Part shown: positions 1 to 12,321 of the stretch, in pieces
Layout: every line of letters starts with the position of its first letter
Position numbering within the stretch: the stretch's first letter is position 1
The notes under the pieces: generated by a model
The model's database searches: none
What the model saw: only the letters and a program-made list of their open reading frames with translations
Told to the model about the DNA's origin: nothing
Translations under genes and position numbers: made by a program
Source of the DNA: Rhabdophis nuchalis
Taxonomy: Eukaryota; Chordata; Lepidosauria; Squamata; Natricidae
DNA length: 64,000 bases
Assembly: GCA_039707465.1 (NCBI GenBank)
Contig: CM077643.1
Location: forward strand, 48,516,605-48,580,604
Direction: 5' to 3'

Positions 1-767
1 GCTCAGATCGCAAAAATAATTTGTTATATTTTTTTTTATGATGGTAATTCCTGTACGGATGTCAAAGTAATTGAATGTATAAAATAATATGAAAATTTAT
101 GATTTTAAAATGTATGTACCCCTTCCTTTTAATAATTTCTTTTTAATGGAATATGTATGAAGACTCGGAGGCGGTCATCAAACCCGATGTGGAAGCTCCA
201 AATATTATCTAATACCTTATCTACCCCTTTCCTGATATAAATTGTTAAAACCAATAAAACTTTTTTCAAACAAAGATTCAGATGTGATTTTTAAAAAAAC
301 CTGAAATCAGATATACAAATTATCACAAATGTTGCACAGCATTGTCAACTGTGTGGATTATCTCTCCACCAGGAAAAAACGTAGGTTGGAAGAAAGGCAA
401 AAGGAATATGAAAGGTGAGGAAATTGGGGAAAATTAATACAAAGGATGAGGGAAGTACAATTATAAGTGTCTGTTTCCAATTAAAAGCAAGCAAGGACTA
501 CCAAACTTGAGACAGGCATTCTCAGTAAGGAAATCATTGTTTTTGTTTGTTGCACCCTCAACAAGCATGTATATTTCACCTCAGATCATGTGGCCCTCTC
601 CTAATTTTATTCTCCACCATTACAAGCTTATGAAATAGAACAGGTGAAGAGAAAGCGACTACCCCAGGTTTTCCAGATTATAATAGAAATGCAATTTGTA
701 TTCTGCTTGTAGACTTCAGATCGACTGTTTTGTGGCCAAAATACTGCACTGGATGAATCTTTTATCT
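1..767. other. AT-rich sequence with no recognised feature
   Basis: No open frame, splice-bounded exon or repeat family that I recognise. Base composition is AT-rich and looks like ordinary intergenic or intronic squamate DNA. Confidence 0.5.
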
Positions 768-1022
768 AATAGAGCTGAGGTAATGCAGTGGTTAGAGTGC
801 AGTACTGCAGGCTACTTCTGCTGACTGCTGACTGCCAGCAGTTTGGCAGATCAAATCTCACCAGGCTCAATGTTGACTCAGCCTTCCATCCTTCCCAGGT
901 GGGTAAAATGAGGATCCAGGTTGTTGGGGGGAATAGGCTGACTCTGTAAACTGCTTAAGAGAGGGCTGTAAATTACTGTGAAGTGGTATATAAATCTATG
1001 TGCTATTGCTAGTATTGTTATT
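768..1022 (+). mobile_element. tRNA-derived squamate SINE
   Basis: A short retroposon of the tRNA-headed kind common in snakes. The head holds an A-box-like GTGGTTAGAGTGCAGT near 788 and a decayed B-box-like CAGATCAAATCTCACC near 846. The body runs through CTTCCATCCTTCCCAGGTGGG. The 3' end reads GTGGTATATAAATCTATGTG followed by a decayed CTATTG-type tail. Such SINEs carry an internal Pol III promoter and depend on a LINE for movement; the 3' part resembles the tail shared with BovB LINEs. The copy is full length but diverged. It is not a functional tRNA gene. Confidence 0.75.
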
Positions 1023-1199
1023 GCACAGCTCTTAATTTTGTGCTATAGAAAGCTACAGTTTCTGTCCTCATTATCCTTGTGAAGGTAGTCAATAAAGCTC
1101 CGTAAGGGTGGCACCTCCCAGCAGACAGACCCTTTATGATTAGAATCTCCACAACCACAATCGGGGTTAGGGTTGCACTGTTAACAAAATACTAGGAAT

Positions 1200-2745
1200 G
1201 AGGAAGAAATTGTCTTGCTCAGTTATACAGGAATAGTTTGATCCTGTGGACCTGAGGAAGTGGAGATGAGGTCTTCAATGTTGTCAGTGCAACCACCTGC
1301 TAATTAGATCCTTGTCTTTCCTGGACATGGTGAAAGCCTCCAGGATGCTGATGAGCATGACTTCTTCACCACAGGAGTAGACATTCCTGGGGTCTTTTAA
1401 GGAGTTCCCTGGTTTGTCCCTCCTGGAAAAAAAAACCATAAAATGATCCCACCAATCTGGATAGTTTTTATCCAGTTTCCTATCTTTCCTTTTTAGGAAA
1501 GATGGTAGAAAAGATGGCTGTTTGGCACCTCCAGAAGCTCCTGGATGAAATTGATTATTTGGAACCCTTTGAGTTAGGATTCAGACCTGGTTATGGAACA
1601 GAAACAGCATTGGTCACACTTGTGGATGATCTCCAACAAGAGCAGGACAGGGTAGTGCAACCATCCTTGAACTCCTTGACCTTTCAGCAGCCTTTGAAAG
1701 TATCAACCATTGTATCCTTTTGGGTTGGCTACAGGTCTAGGGTAGGATGGTACAGTTTTGTATGGGTTCAGTTCCTTTCTCCAAGGCCAGTCTGCATTGA
1801 TAGGGAGAGATTCATCCCACAACTGCTCTTCTATGGTGTGACACAGGGCTTGATACTCACTCCATTCCTTTTTAACATCTACCGCTGGGTGACATCATCG
1901 GTCACCATGGGTTGAGGTATCATTAGTATACATATGATATTCAACTTTATGTCTGCATCTCGGTGACTCAAGTCATGCTGTTGCTGCTCTCTCATGGTGC
2001 CTGGAGGCTGTGGGGCCTGGCTGGGGGACAACAGGTTTTGGCTGAACCCTGGCAAGACAGAATGGTTTTGGGTGCATGGAGCTTCAAGGTCTGGGACTTT
2101 GACATCTTTAGTTCTGGATGGGGTGGCACAATCCCAGACAGATCTTGTTTGCAACTTGGCAATTCACCTGGACTCATGAATCGTGACTTCTGGTAGTTGC
2201 AGTTAGGAGAACCTTTGCACAACTTTGGGTTGAGTGCCAGTTGTGGCCTTTCCTGGATTAGTAGTCCCTGTACTCAGCCATTTAAGCCTTAGTCACTCAC
2301 TCTTGAACTACTGCAATGCACTCTACTTGGGGCTACCCTTAAAGAGCATTTGGAGGCTTCAACTGATGCAGAGTGTGATGGTGTGGGCAGTCTTTGGGCT
2401 ACCTAGAGTGGCCCATCGTACACTGCTGTTGCACCTGGTGCTGGTTGGCTTCCAGGAGCAATTCAAAATGTTGGCTATTACTCATAAAGCCCTGCATGGA
2501 ATGGATCCAGGTTAGTTGAGGAACCATCTCACCCTGATGAAGCCCGCCCCACCAGTGCTGGCAGAGTAGGCATGTTGCAGGTCCTGCCAGTCAAGGAATT
2601 CCAGGAAAAGAGCCTTATCTGCCATAAGGAACATCTTGCCCCCTGAGGGAAGATTGGCTCCAAGCCTTCTGACCTTCCACCAGAGCTTGAAGACCTGGTT
2701 CTACCAGTTAGCTTGGGGCTGCAATGGGGAATACCATACTGGAAG
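1200..2745 (+). mobile_element. Decayed L2-clade LINE, reverse transcriptase and C-terminal region
   Basis: Frame fragments on the + strand match the better-preserved L2 at 2838-5507. At 1502-1915 GFRPGYGTETALVTLVDDL matches the RT fingers region, and GVTQGLILTPFLFNIY near 1838 is a mutated GVPQGSVLSPLLFNIY motif. At 2234-2515 there is LLNYCNALYLGLPLKSIWRLQLMQ, equal to the C-terminal DYCNSLYMGLPL block. Many frameshifts and stops interrupt it, and the YADD catalytic box is not recognisable. The upstream limit is placed where the linker sequence begins to align (about 1200). It is dead and clearly older than its neighbour. Confidence 0.75.
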
Positions 2746-2747
2746 TG

Positions 2748-2750
<3 letters not shown>

Positions 2751-2837
<87 letters not shown>
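2751..2837. repeat. (AAT)n microsatellite
   Basis: About 29 uninterrupted AAT/ATA units. It sits exactly at the 3' end of the minus-strand L2 (which ends ...GGTCTAGAAATTAAAATT before the repeat), so it is the element's tail, probably expanded. It gives meaningless poly-isoleucine frames on both strands. Confidence 0.95.
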
Positions 2838-5460
2838 TTTAATTTCTAGACCGCTCCCTCTCCCCAAGGGGACTCGGAGCGGTGCACAGGGAAGTTAGAA
2901 CAATAAATATACATGAATATACAAAACAATTAAAAGCAAATTAAACAGTAAAACCCTGCGCTAAAATTCCCAATGCCAATTCACTAAAACCCTATAACCC
3001 TATAATACTATAGTAGAGAGGCTACCCTAGGCCGGCCAAGCAGAAAAAGTGCGTTTTCAATTTCAGACGGAAGGAACGGAGGTCCGTGGTTGTTCTAATA
3101 TCGGGGGGAGGTCGTTCCAGAGGGCAGGGCCCACCACAGAGAGAGCCCTTCCCCTGGGTGTCGCCCGCTGACAGAGTCTAGTGGACGGCACCCGGAGTAG
3201 TCCCTCTCTGTGGGAGCAAATCGGCCGTGAGGATGTATGGGGCAGGATCCAATCCCGCAGATAGCTAGGTCCCGAGCCATGGAGCGCTTTAAAGATGATA
3301 ACTAGCACCTTGAAGCACACCCGAAAGACGACAGGCAGCCAGTGCAGCTCGCGCAAGAGCGGTGTTACATGGGTGAACCTAGCGGTTCCCATTATTGCTC
3401 ACGCGGCTGCATTCTGGACCAACTGCAGTCTCCGGGTGCACCTCAGGGGGAGCCCCATGTAGAGAGAGTTACAATAGTCCAGTCGGGATGTCACGAGAGC
3501 ATGAGTGACTGTGCGGAGGGCATCCCGGTCCAATAGGGGGCGCAACTGGCATACCAGGAGAACCTGGTAAAACGCCCTCCTGGCCACGGCTGTCACCTGA
3601 TCTTCCATGGACAGCCGGGTATCCAGGAGGACACCCAAGTTGTGCGCCCCATCCACAGGGGCAAGATGTTCGCCCCCTATGGCCAGCGATGGAGTCAGCT
3701 GGTTGAACTGGGCAGCCGGAAACCACAGCCACTCGGTCTTGGTCGGGTTGAGCCTGAGTCCGTTACTCCCCATCCAGATCCGCACGGCTTCCAGGCACTG
3801 GCACATCACCGCTACGGCATCGTTGGGGTGGTTTGGGGTAGATATATACAGCTGAGTATCATCAGCGTAGAGATGATACTCTACCCCAAAACCACGGATG
3901 ATATCACCCAGCGGCTTCATATATGTGTTGAATAGGAGGGGCGAGAGGACCGACCCCTGAGGCACCCCACATGTGAGGGGTCTCGAGGTCGACCTCTGCC
4001 TCCCTGTCAACACAAATTGCGACCGGCCAGAGAGGTAGGAGGAGAACCACCGCAAAACAGTGCCTCCCACCCCCAACCCCCCCAGCCGGTGCAATAGGAT
4101 ACCATGGTCGATGGTATCAAAAGCCGCCGAGAGGTCTAATAGGACCAGAATGGAGGAACAACCCCCATCTCTGGCCCTCCAGAGATCATCGACCAACGCG
4201 ACCAATGCCGTCTCGGTGCTATGCCCGGGCCGAAAGCCGGACTGGCGCGGATCTAGATACTCAACTTCCTCCAGGTGACGGGGAAACTGTTGTGCCACCA
4301 CACTCTCAACAACCTTCGCCAAAAAGGGAAGGTTGGAGACTGGACGATAGTTGGTTAGTAAAGCTGGATCCAAAGAGGGCTTCTTGAGGAGGGGCCTCAC
4401 CATAGCTTCTTTTAGGGAAGCAGGCAAGGAACCATCACTCAAGGATGCGTTGACAACCTCTTGGAGCCAGCCTCGTGTCACCTCCCAGGATGCCAGTACA
4501 AGCCAGGAGGGACACGGGTCCAATAAACATGTGGTGGCTCGCAGTCGCCCACGTAACCTGTCCATATCTTCGGAAGCAACAGAGTCAAACTCCTCCCAAA
4601 CAAGATCCGCCTCGTGGCAACCCACTGGGCCATCAATGGGGGCTAACTCGTTCTGTATCTGAGTGATTTTCTCCTGCAGATAAATCACAAATTCCTCTGC
4701 TCTACCCTGTAGCGGGGCTTCCCACACCCTCTGTTGAAGGAGGGAGCGGGTCACCCTAAACAGGGCGGCAGGGCGGTTATCTGCGGATGCTATGAGAGTG
4801 GCACAATGATGACATTTGGCCACTCTCAGCGCCACAATGTAAGTCCGTAAATGGGCTCTTACCTGTGTCCGGTCAGATTCAGATCGGGTAGTCCTCCATC
4901 TTCTCTCTAGGCATCTCTTGTGGCGTTTCATCACCCTCAGCTCCTCGGTGAACCAAGGAGCCAGGGTGGCTCGCCGCCGCAAGAGAGGCCGCAAGGGCGC
5001 GACCCGATCCAAGGCTCCCGTGGTCGCAGTATTCCATGCGGCCACGAGGTCCTCCATCGGGGCGCGGGTCAGGGGTACAGGAAATGGCCCAAGCGCCTCC
5101 TGGAACCCATCAGGGTCCATCAGGCGCCTGGGGCGGAACCAAATTGGTGACTCAGGTTCCGCCTCCCCGCGGAGGGGGGTAGCGGTTGGAAAGTCGAGCT
5201 GGAGAAGTGAGTGATCTGACCATGACAAGGGCGTGATGACTATATCCCCTATAATCAGATCACTTTTCCACTGGCCAGAGACAAAGATGAGATCCGGTGT
5301 ATGTCCACCCTCGTGGGTGGGGCCTTGAATTAATTGGGTCAGGTCCATGGCCGTCATGGAAGCCATGAACTCCCGAGCTACCTCGGATGATTCGGATGGT
5401 TGGTAGAGTAATAACGGGTCCCACCTTTCCCCGTGAACATTCTGCTCCCTCTCTCTCCAT
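2838..5460 (-). mobile_element. 5'-truncated L2-clade LINE, relatively young
   Basis: Non-LTR retrotransposon copied onto the minus strand. From its 5' end it carries the last part of an endonuclease domain, a linker, the complete RT core, the L2 C-terminal region, a 3' UTR of about 220 bp and the (AAT)n tail. The 3' UTR ends with the hallmark CACCGCTCCGAGTCCCCTTG, also seen at 7215, 38033, 50281 and 56289. The YADDTQLY box and the AFDTIDH, LYADDTQ and FSSYL blocks place it in the L2 clade rather than CR1. The 5' end is truncated inside the endonuclease: LINE homology fades near 5440-5460, although the open frame runs on to 5507. Confidence 0.88.
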
Positions 5461-5507
5461 CTTTTAGTCTTAGTTATAATCTGTATTTTCACTGTGATTT
5501 TATACAT
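3063..5507 (-). pseudogene. L2 endonuclease-reverse transcriptase ORF with one stop and one frameshift
   Basis: A 702-codon open frame (5507-3399) continues in the same frame through 3398-3063 after a single TGA. Residues about 60-106 are the end of the AP-like endonuclease (GHTPDLIF, WSDHSLL). Residues about 370-560 are the RT: YRPVSNLPF at 387, GFRPGHSTETALVALVDDL at 424, LDLSAAFDTIDH at 457, GVPQGSVLSPLLF at 514 and the catalytic YADD at 547-550. DYCNSLYMGLPL lies near 677. The TGA at 3399-3401 lies where the copy at 56477-57256 reads CGA (R in AAARAIMG), so it is a CpG transition. Near 3110-3115 one base is lost in a C/G run, shifting the frame after GPALWNDLPP. The native start and most of the endonuclease are missing, so it cannot act autonomously. 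Confidence 0.85.
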
Positions 5508-5514
5508 CGGTATA

Positions 5515-5625
5515 TATATTTATAGTTTTATTTTGATGTTATAAGCCATCCAGAATTATCTTGCAATGAGATCAGTGGCAAACAAATGCAATAAATAACA
5601 ATAAATGAATATGTGTTTAATTCTA
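5515..5625 (+). mobile_element. LINE 3' tail fragment
   Basis: Reads ATAAGCCATCCAGAATTATC and ends in AATGCAATAAATAACAATAAAT. This is a decayed form of the GTGAGCCGCCCAGAGT...AATAAATAAA tail also seen near 9855 and 27510. It lies directly upstream (in LINE sense) of the truncated L2. Family assignment below LINE level is uncertain. Confidence 0.4.
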
Positions 5626-5970
5626 AAAATAAACTCATTTTATTGTCCAATTCTATACACAGGAATTGTTAACTTTTTCATGTTTTTGACACCATTGTGC
5701 TGATTCAGGTATCGCAGACATGTCCAAAATAAACTCCCTCAGAAGATGACTAAAGGCAAGATAGTTTACATTGCATGAGATTTGATAATCATGTGAGACT
5801 ATAACTATTTTTCAATTAAGTTATTTTAATTTATTTAGGGTGGGTGGATGTTGTTTTGGAAGACAATAATGCCTAGGAACTATGGATGTTGTATTGCTGA
5901 CGCCAGACATAACACACTAAGACTTATCACATTTCTTAGCACAAATTTCAAAAATTTACAGGTTCCAAGT

Positions 5971-5972
<2 letters not shown>

Positions 5973-6011
<39 letters not shown>
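5973..6011. repeat. (TG)n microsatellite
   Basis: About 19 uninterrupted TG units, immediately before the possible Helitron-like sequence. Confidence 0.95.
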
Positions 6012-6012
<1 letters not shown>

Positions 6013-6355
6013 CCAGCACAAGTCTGGAACGCCTCGAGCAATTTCAACCAAACTTGGTACACAGATGGCTTACTCTCTGGAGAAAAATACTGTGAGGTTA
6101 ACACACCCCTAACACTCCTCGGGGAGAGGGGGTGTTGTTGTTAAGATACAGCCTGTTGTGCTGTACTGCAATACTGGCTTCTACTGTACAGCCCAGTGAA
6201 GTTGCTAGAGTAATGACTTCACAATACTCCACAAGGGGGCTCTCTCTGGTAAGGAGGAAAATCCAACATTAGAAATTTGGTTTGGACATTTCCCCTCTAT
6301 AAATACCCGGGCAATGCTGGGTTCTAAATAAAAAAATGCTAGTATCCAATGCTAG
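6012..6355 (+). mobile_element. Possible non-autonomous Helitron-like element
   Basis: The block starts near CAAGTCTGGAACGCCTCGAG and includes AACCAAACTTGGTACACAGA. It ends with a GC-rich near-hairpin ACCCGGGCAATGCTGGGT (6305-6322) followed shortly by GCTAGTA. Helitron 3' ends are known for a short hairpin followed by CTRR (here CTAG). The hairpin stem is imperfect and CTAG lies about 20 bases further than is typical; a second GCTAGTATCC follows. There are no inverted ends or target duplication, as expected for Helitrons. It could equally be an unrelated old repeat. Confidence 0.35.
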
Positions 6356-7214
6356 TATCCAAATAAAAAAATACAGATGCACAGAAATACACATACAGTT
6401 TCAAAATAACTTTAGAACTACACATGAATTGTGGTAAAATCAACATGGAACTAAAAATAGTCAGGTAGGGAAACTAAATGATATCAAAGTTGATATGTTC
6501 TTCAGTCCCTGCAAAATACTAATAGGGAGAAAGGTTTATTAAATCAGGGTGAGATTCCATATAATGCAGTATTGTGTTTCCAATAGTTACCAGCCAAGTA
6601 TTTCTGATAATAGAAGCAGATTATATGTCACAAATCCTTCAGACTACTTGTTCTATTCCAAAGGTCAATACTATTCTGAAATGACAAGCAACTTTTTAAA
6701 ATGTAAGGATTGCAAATAAAAGGGGGTGGGGGTGGGGAAACAGCCACTTTTTAAGAAAATAGAAGGATCATTAATAGAAAGCAGATAAAACATTTTTTGT
6801 AGTATTGGCTTTGAGTCCTCCTTTCATGGACTCTGATCTTTTTCTTGTTTAATATTTAACAAGCTAATATCCCATAGTTAAGTATGGGCTTAAAAATGGT
6901 AAAACAGGATGGTCAGACTTTTATTGATACAAAGAATGTAAGATTTTTGGAACAACAAGAAAATGTATTTTGCAGGTATAGAATATTCATAGCTATGATA
7001 ATGTGGATAGATAAAATAGTAAGTTGGTTCACTGTAGTCAATATTTATTTTCCTAGGATTCCATCCTGCTCTAGTCTAAAGACTGTGATTAGTTTACAAT
7101 TCCCATATATAGGAAGTTCTCAACTTACTATTGTAATTAAGCCAGGAATTATGGTCGGAAAGTCATTGTGGTCATTAAGCACATAACGTGACTGTGCCCA
7201 ATGCTATAAGATTT
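6356..7214. other. AT-rich sequence with no recognised feature
   Basis: No repeat family, RNA gene or convincing exon seen. The 100-codon frame at 6884-7186 has no domain features and AT-driven composition, so it is treated as chance. Confidence 0.45.
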
Positions 7215-7470
7215 TTGGTGGTAGTTGTTAATTTATTATTCGATTTATATACCGCTCCTATCTCCATCAAGATGGACTCAGGGCGGTGTACAGGAAATTA
7301 AAAATCACACCAAGAAATAACAATAAATGCAATGATAATATTAAAATGAATTAAATTAGGTAACCTGTGCTAAAAATATTTCCCATTAATAAAATTATAA
7401 ATCCAATTACTAATTGCTAAAATTATGTCGCATCTGAGCCCTAAGCTCTAAGCTAGACCGGCTTGGTAGA
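7215..7470 (-). mobile_element. L2-type LINE 3' UTR fragment
   Basis: On the minus strand it reads TGTACACCGCCCTGAGTCC, then an A/T-rich tail at 7225-7240. The 5' end (GCCGGTCTAGCTTAGAGC, minus strand) matches the 3' UTR start of the 2838-5460 element. Only about 250 bp survive; no coding part remains. Confidence 0.7.
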
Positions 7471-7479
7471 ATTGTTACT

Positions 7480-7712
7480 CTTGTTAAGCAAACCCACTTA
7501 ACCAACGGGTATTTTTTTTGCCAGAAAATGGTAGTAAACCATCAGCAAAAAAAACAAAGCTGAAGTCATGTGACTTCAATTGTCAACTGCCAGGTGTCCA
7601 AAATGTGATCATGTGATTGAGGGGGTGGCAGTGGTCACTATAGCTTTTGCGAGTCCATTGCAACTTTGTTCGCTAAGCGATCAGATGTAAACCGAGCACT
7701 ACCTGAACCATA
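7480..7712 (+). mobile_element. Diverged squamate DNA-transposon-like repeat
   Basis: Contains GTTAAGCAAACCCACTTAACC, GTGATCATGTGATTGAG and GTTCGCTAAGCGATCAG, and ends in CCGAGCACTACCTG. A second diverged member lies at 46775-47172 and ends GTCAAGGGTTACCTGTAT. I recognise the 'slot' words (CACTTAACAA, TCGTAAGTCGAGGACTACCTG in better copies) from squamate genomes but cannot name the superfamily from these copies. Confidence 0.4.
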
Positions 7713-7954
7713 ATTAGGGCTTAAATAAGAGAATAACACAGTCAAAATAATCAGACACCATTACTTTCTGGTGCTTACCTCTTCAAGAGTAGTTTTATCT
7801 TTCCATCTCCTCCAAAGACCTCTGAAAAAGTCAAGCATTCTGTGTTCTTGGAAAACTTAATATGGAATCAGGTATCCTTATGCCAGGAGAAGGGGAGGGG
7901 TAGAGAAGTTGTTCCAAAAGAAGGGGGGCGTCACCAAGAAGGCGCCATTTAGAC

Positions 7955-8089
7955 CAGGGCTGTCAAACTTGCGCCCCGTGGGCTGGATGCATCATGTGCT
8001 GGCAATGCCCACGCCCGGTTTAGTGAAGGGGGGAAAAGTTGCAATATGTCACGTGACACTGCCCTGATGATGCAGGTTTGGCACCCCTG
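7955..8089 (+). mobile_element. hAT MITE, 135 bp, with 8-bp target duplication
   Basis: Ends CAGGGCTGTCAAACTTG and GGTTTGGCACCCCTG form an imperfect terminal inverted repeat of the CAGGGGTGTCAAACT hAT type. The flanks ATTTAGAC (7947-7954) and ATTTAGAT (8090-8097) are an 8-bp target duplication with one change. It contains CACGCCCGGTTTAG and has no coding capacity. Confidence 0.85.
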
Positions 8090-8519
8090 ATTTAGATCAA
8101 TAAACAATGCTGTTGAAGTGGGTAGTCTATATTCTTGTTTGATAACAAGAGGAAAATAAAGTTTCCAATGGCTATTGGCATTTTAGGGGTTTTTTTTAGA
8201 TGTAAGACAAAACAAGGATTTCTGCTAAGTAGTATTTCTACATCTATAGCAAACCATGTTTTGTGCAGCTTCCCTCTTCCCACGTCCTATACATGGATGT
8301 TGTTGTGAAAAGCAGCTTCCCAAGATGAAAAAAACACAGCAATATGTAGGTTAAGATGTAGCTCCATATCAATGGGGCAAATATTTGAGCTGACAAATCT
8401 AATTCCAGATCTTGATTGCAGTTCTTGATTTGGAAGTAAGGTTGATTCAGACTTTATCACAATCTATGCTTTGGCTTTATAGCTAAAATAGCTTCTTACA
8501 AATGAGACATTTTCCTCTT

Positions 8520-9854
<1,335 letters not shown>

Positions 9855-10000
9855 TTATTTATTTATCAAATGGATGTGGCCACCCAGCTCACAAAAGATG
9901 ACTCCCAGGGTGGTGTACAGCAAAACAAATATAAAAACAATAAACATGTCAAAGACAGTCATGTTTTTTTAAACGCCATACGCAAGAGACTCAATCACTA
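9855..10000 (-). mobile_element. LINE 3' tail fragment
   Basis: On the plus strand it reads TTTATTTATTTATC, then GTGGCCACCCAGCTC and GACTCCCAGGGTGGTGTACA. This is the reverse of a ...GCCGCCCAGAGTC...AAATAAATAAA LINE terminus. The 5' limit is unclear; weak similarity may continue to about 10130. Confidence 0.55.
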
Positions 10001-10269
10001 ATGGAGCCATCTCAAGATCTCAAGATGTTTGCATCAATCTGAACAGATTTTAGGTGGTACACAGCAATACACTAAACTAAAAATACATAACCCTAAGAGC
10101 AAAAATTAAGTGTATCAGATGAACAACTTTATTCAAGACCCCCCAGAGCCAAAGCGTTGCTAGAATAAGGGGGAACTCTTGATGGAATTCTCAAGGGGCC
10201 TCCACAGAGGAAGTTTGTCATCCAATGTAAAGCATCTAGAACTTCACCATGCTGGACAGGTCCTTGGTT

Positions 10270-11068
10270 AGCTGACCAAATGAGATGAGATATTTCTTTT
10301 TACTTTTCTTTTTTTTCCCCTTCTTCCTTTTTTTTAGGGTTTCAAGAGGTTTGGGTTTTTTTAGGAAATGGAGAGAGGCATAATTTAAAAAAAAACACAG
10401 AGAGAAGAGATAGGGTCATAGAGAGTCAGGTGTTCTTCATTGTAAATAGAATTGGATTCTAGTCCTGAGCAATAGGAGATCACGGATTCAATCCTAGACT
10501 TTTCATATTTTACCACAGCCCAAATTATTCAAAGAGAAGTACTATCTATTTTCCCATTCCTCAATACTTCCTTTTTTATAATCAAGATTGTTCACTTGTC
10601 TTCTTCATTTTACCTCTTTGCCCTTCAGCATTTTGATGCTGCAAGTCAAAATGTGGAAATTTCTCCTATTCCCACTCATTGGATACCCACCACAGTGAAA
10701 TCCTCATTTAGAGATACTCCAGTTTTCTAATTCAGATAAGGCAGAGAATTTCAGGAAAGGTTGATTCATTATGTGCCCTCAAGTCATTTTTACGACATAG
10801 AAAGCAATGGGGGTGGGATGTCTGACTGTATCCTTCCATCAATGCTCGCAATATTACTCTACCTTCAACATGGAATAACTCCAACTCTGAGGTTGACAAT
10901 AATAAAAGAATCATGCTTACTTCTCCAAGGGAGCAAGGTTCAAGCCAACTCCTTGCTTCTGGCCTAGCCATTAGGGGAGGTCAAGGCAGAGGAAAAAGTC
11001 TTGGCAAAGTTAGGTGAAGCAAATGTGAACTGAAACAACCTTGGGTTGCAGCTGTGCAGCCTGAATCT

Positions 11069-11069
<1 letters not shown>
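10270..11069. other. Largely unannotated; possible BovB scrap near 10755-10870
   Basis: Between 10755 and 10870 the words TATGTGCCCTCAAGTCATTTT and TCCTTCCATCAATGCT weakly resemble the RTE/BovB 3' block on the minus strand. The rest holds no recognised repeat, RNA gene or exon. Confidence 0.3.

Positions 11070-11115
<46 letters not shown>
11070..11115. repeat. (TG)n microsatellite
   Basis: About 23 uninterrupted TG units. Confidence 0.95.
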
Positions 11116-11116
<1 letters not shown>

Positions 11117-11303
11117 GCTAAACTATGAGAAATGCTTTGTAAGAGTTGTTTTGCTACTTTTAAATATGCAATTTCTTGGTGGGCTAAAGAATTATAAGAA
11201 ATATTTGGTGTAAAATATTTGGTATGCTATGTATCTACAAGTAGCAAATAGAATACCAGTTTGGGAGATTAAGGTTCTAGGACCCACTCCTCCATGTCCT
11301 GTA

Positions 11304-11573
11304 CAGAGGTGGTATTCAGCAGGTTCTGATAAGTTCTGGAGAACCATAGCAGACATTTTGAGTAGTTTGGAAAACTGGTTAATACCACCTCTAACTGGCC
11401 CCACCCCCATCTATTCTCTGCCTCCTGAGTCCCAGCTGATCGGAAGGAAATGGGGATTTTGCAGTAACCTTCCCCTGGAGTGGGGAGGGAATGGATATTT
11501 TGCAGTATCCTTCCCCTGCCATGCCCACCAAGCTGCGCCAATAGAACTGGTAGTAAATTATTTTGAATCCCAT
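11304..11573 (-). mobile_element. hAT MITE, GGTGGGATTC family A
   Basis: Starts CAGAGGTGGTATTCAGCAGG and ends TTTTGAATCCCAT. The flanks GTCCTGTA (11296-11303) and GACCTGTA (11574-11581) form an 8-bp target duplication with one mismatch. The internal block GGATTTTGCAGTAACCTTCC and the paired CAGCTGATC region recur in the copies at 26690, 36529, 37901 and 43455. The last few terminal bases have been lost. Confidence 0.75.
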
Positions 11574-11791
11574 GACCTGTAACTCACAGATTGGCCCTGA
11601 GTTTCCTCTTCTCTTAGGCTAAACTAACAGCAGTTTGTTGGAAGGAATGGAAAGCGTGACAAATGAGATCTTAGCCCTTTAAGTCGTAAATTCTTCAACT
11701 CCTATAATAAGCCACAATTAGCAGGTTGTATACTATTTCTTTATTTGATTTATATACTGTAGCCATTCATCTTGTATATGTGACTCTAGGC

Positions 11792-12165
11792 CAATGATGG
11801 CTAACCTTTTTTGGCTCATGTGCCAAAAGCAGAGGGAGCCCAGGGGGGTCATGCATGGGCATGCCACACCCATAATGCTATGTGCACAACCCCCTGCTTT
11901 TGGCACGCTTTTTTTCCCCTCCCCAGGCTCCAGAGGCTTTCTAGGAGCCTGGGGGGAGTGAAAACTGCCTCCCCTCCCCACCTCCAGAGGCTCCAGGAGC
12001 TTCCCTGAAGCCTCCAGAGGGTGAAAAACGGCCTCAAAAGAAGGCCTAAATCAGCTGGCCAGCGCACATATTCACGCTGGAGCCGATAGGGCAATGCCTT
12101 GCGTGCCCTAAGAAATGGTTCCGAGTGCCACCTGTGGCACCCGTGCCATAGGTTCGCCATCATGG
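11792..12165 (-). mobile_element. hAT MITE, CAGTGATGGCGAACC family
   Basis: Ends CAATGATGGCTAACC and GGTTCGCCATCATGG are inverted repeats. An exact 8-bp target duplication CTCTAGGC lies at 11784-11791 and 12166-12173. It is the same family as 17498-17862 but inserted the other way round. Internal CCCCTCCCCAGGCTCCAGAG words make a GC-rich core. Confidence 0.9.
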
Positions 12166-12321
12166 CTCTAGGCAGTTTACAATTTTTAAGGCACGGGAGG
12201 ATATGGAATACGAACAGCAGAGGCTCTAATATTAAAATTTACCAAATAAAGCAGATTCTAACCTACAGTAATCTGTGAATTAAGTTTGTAGATATACTAT
12301 CTTGATCAGAGGTGCTATCTA

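Noticed and set aside
2529..2898. Frames with long isoleucine runs
   Set aside because: They are translations of the (AAT)n microsatellite.
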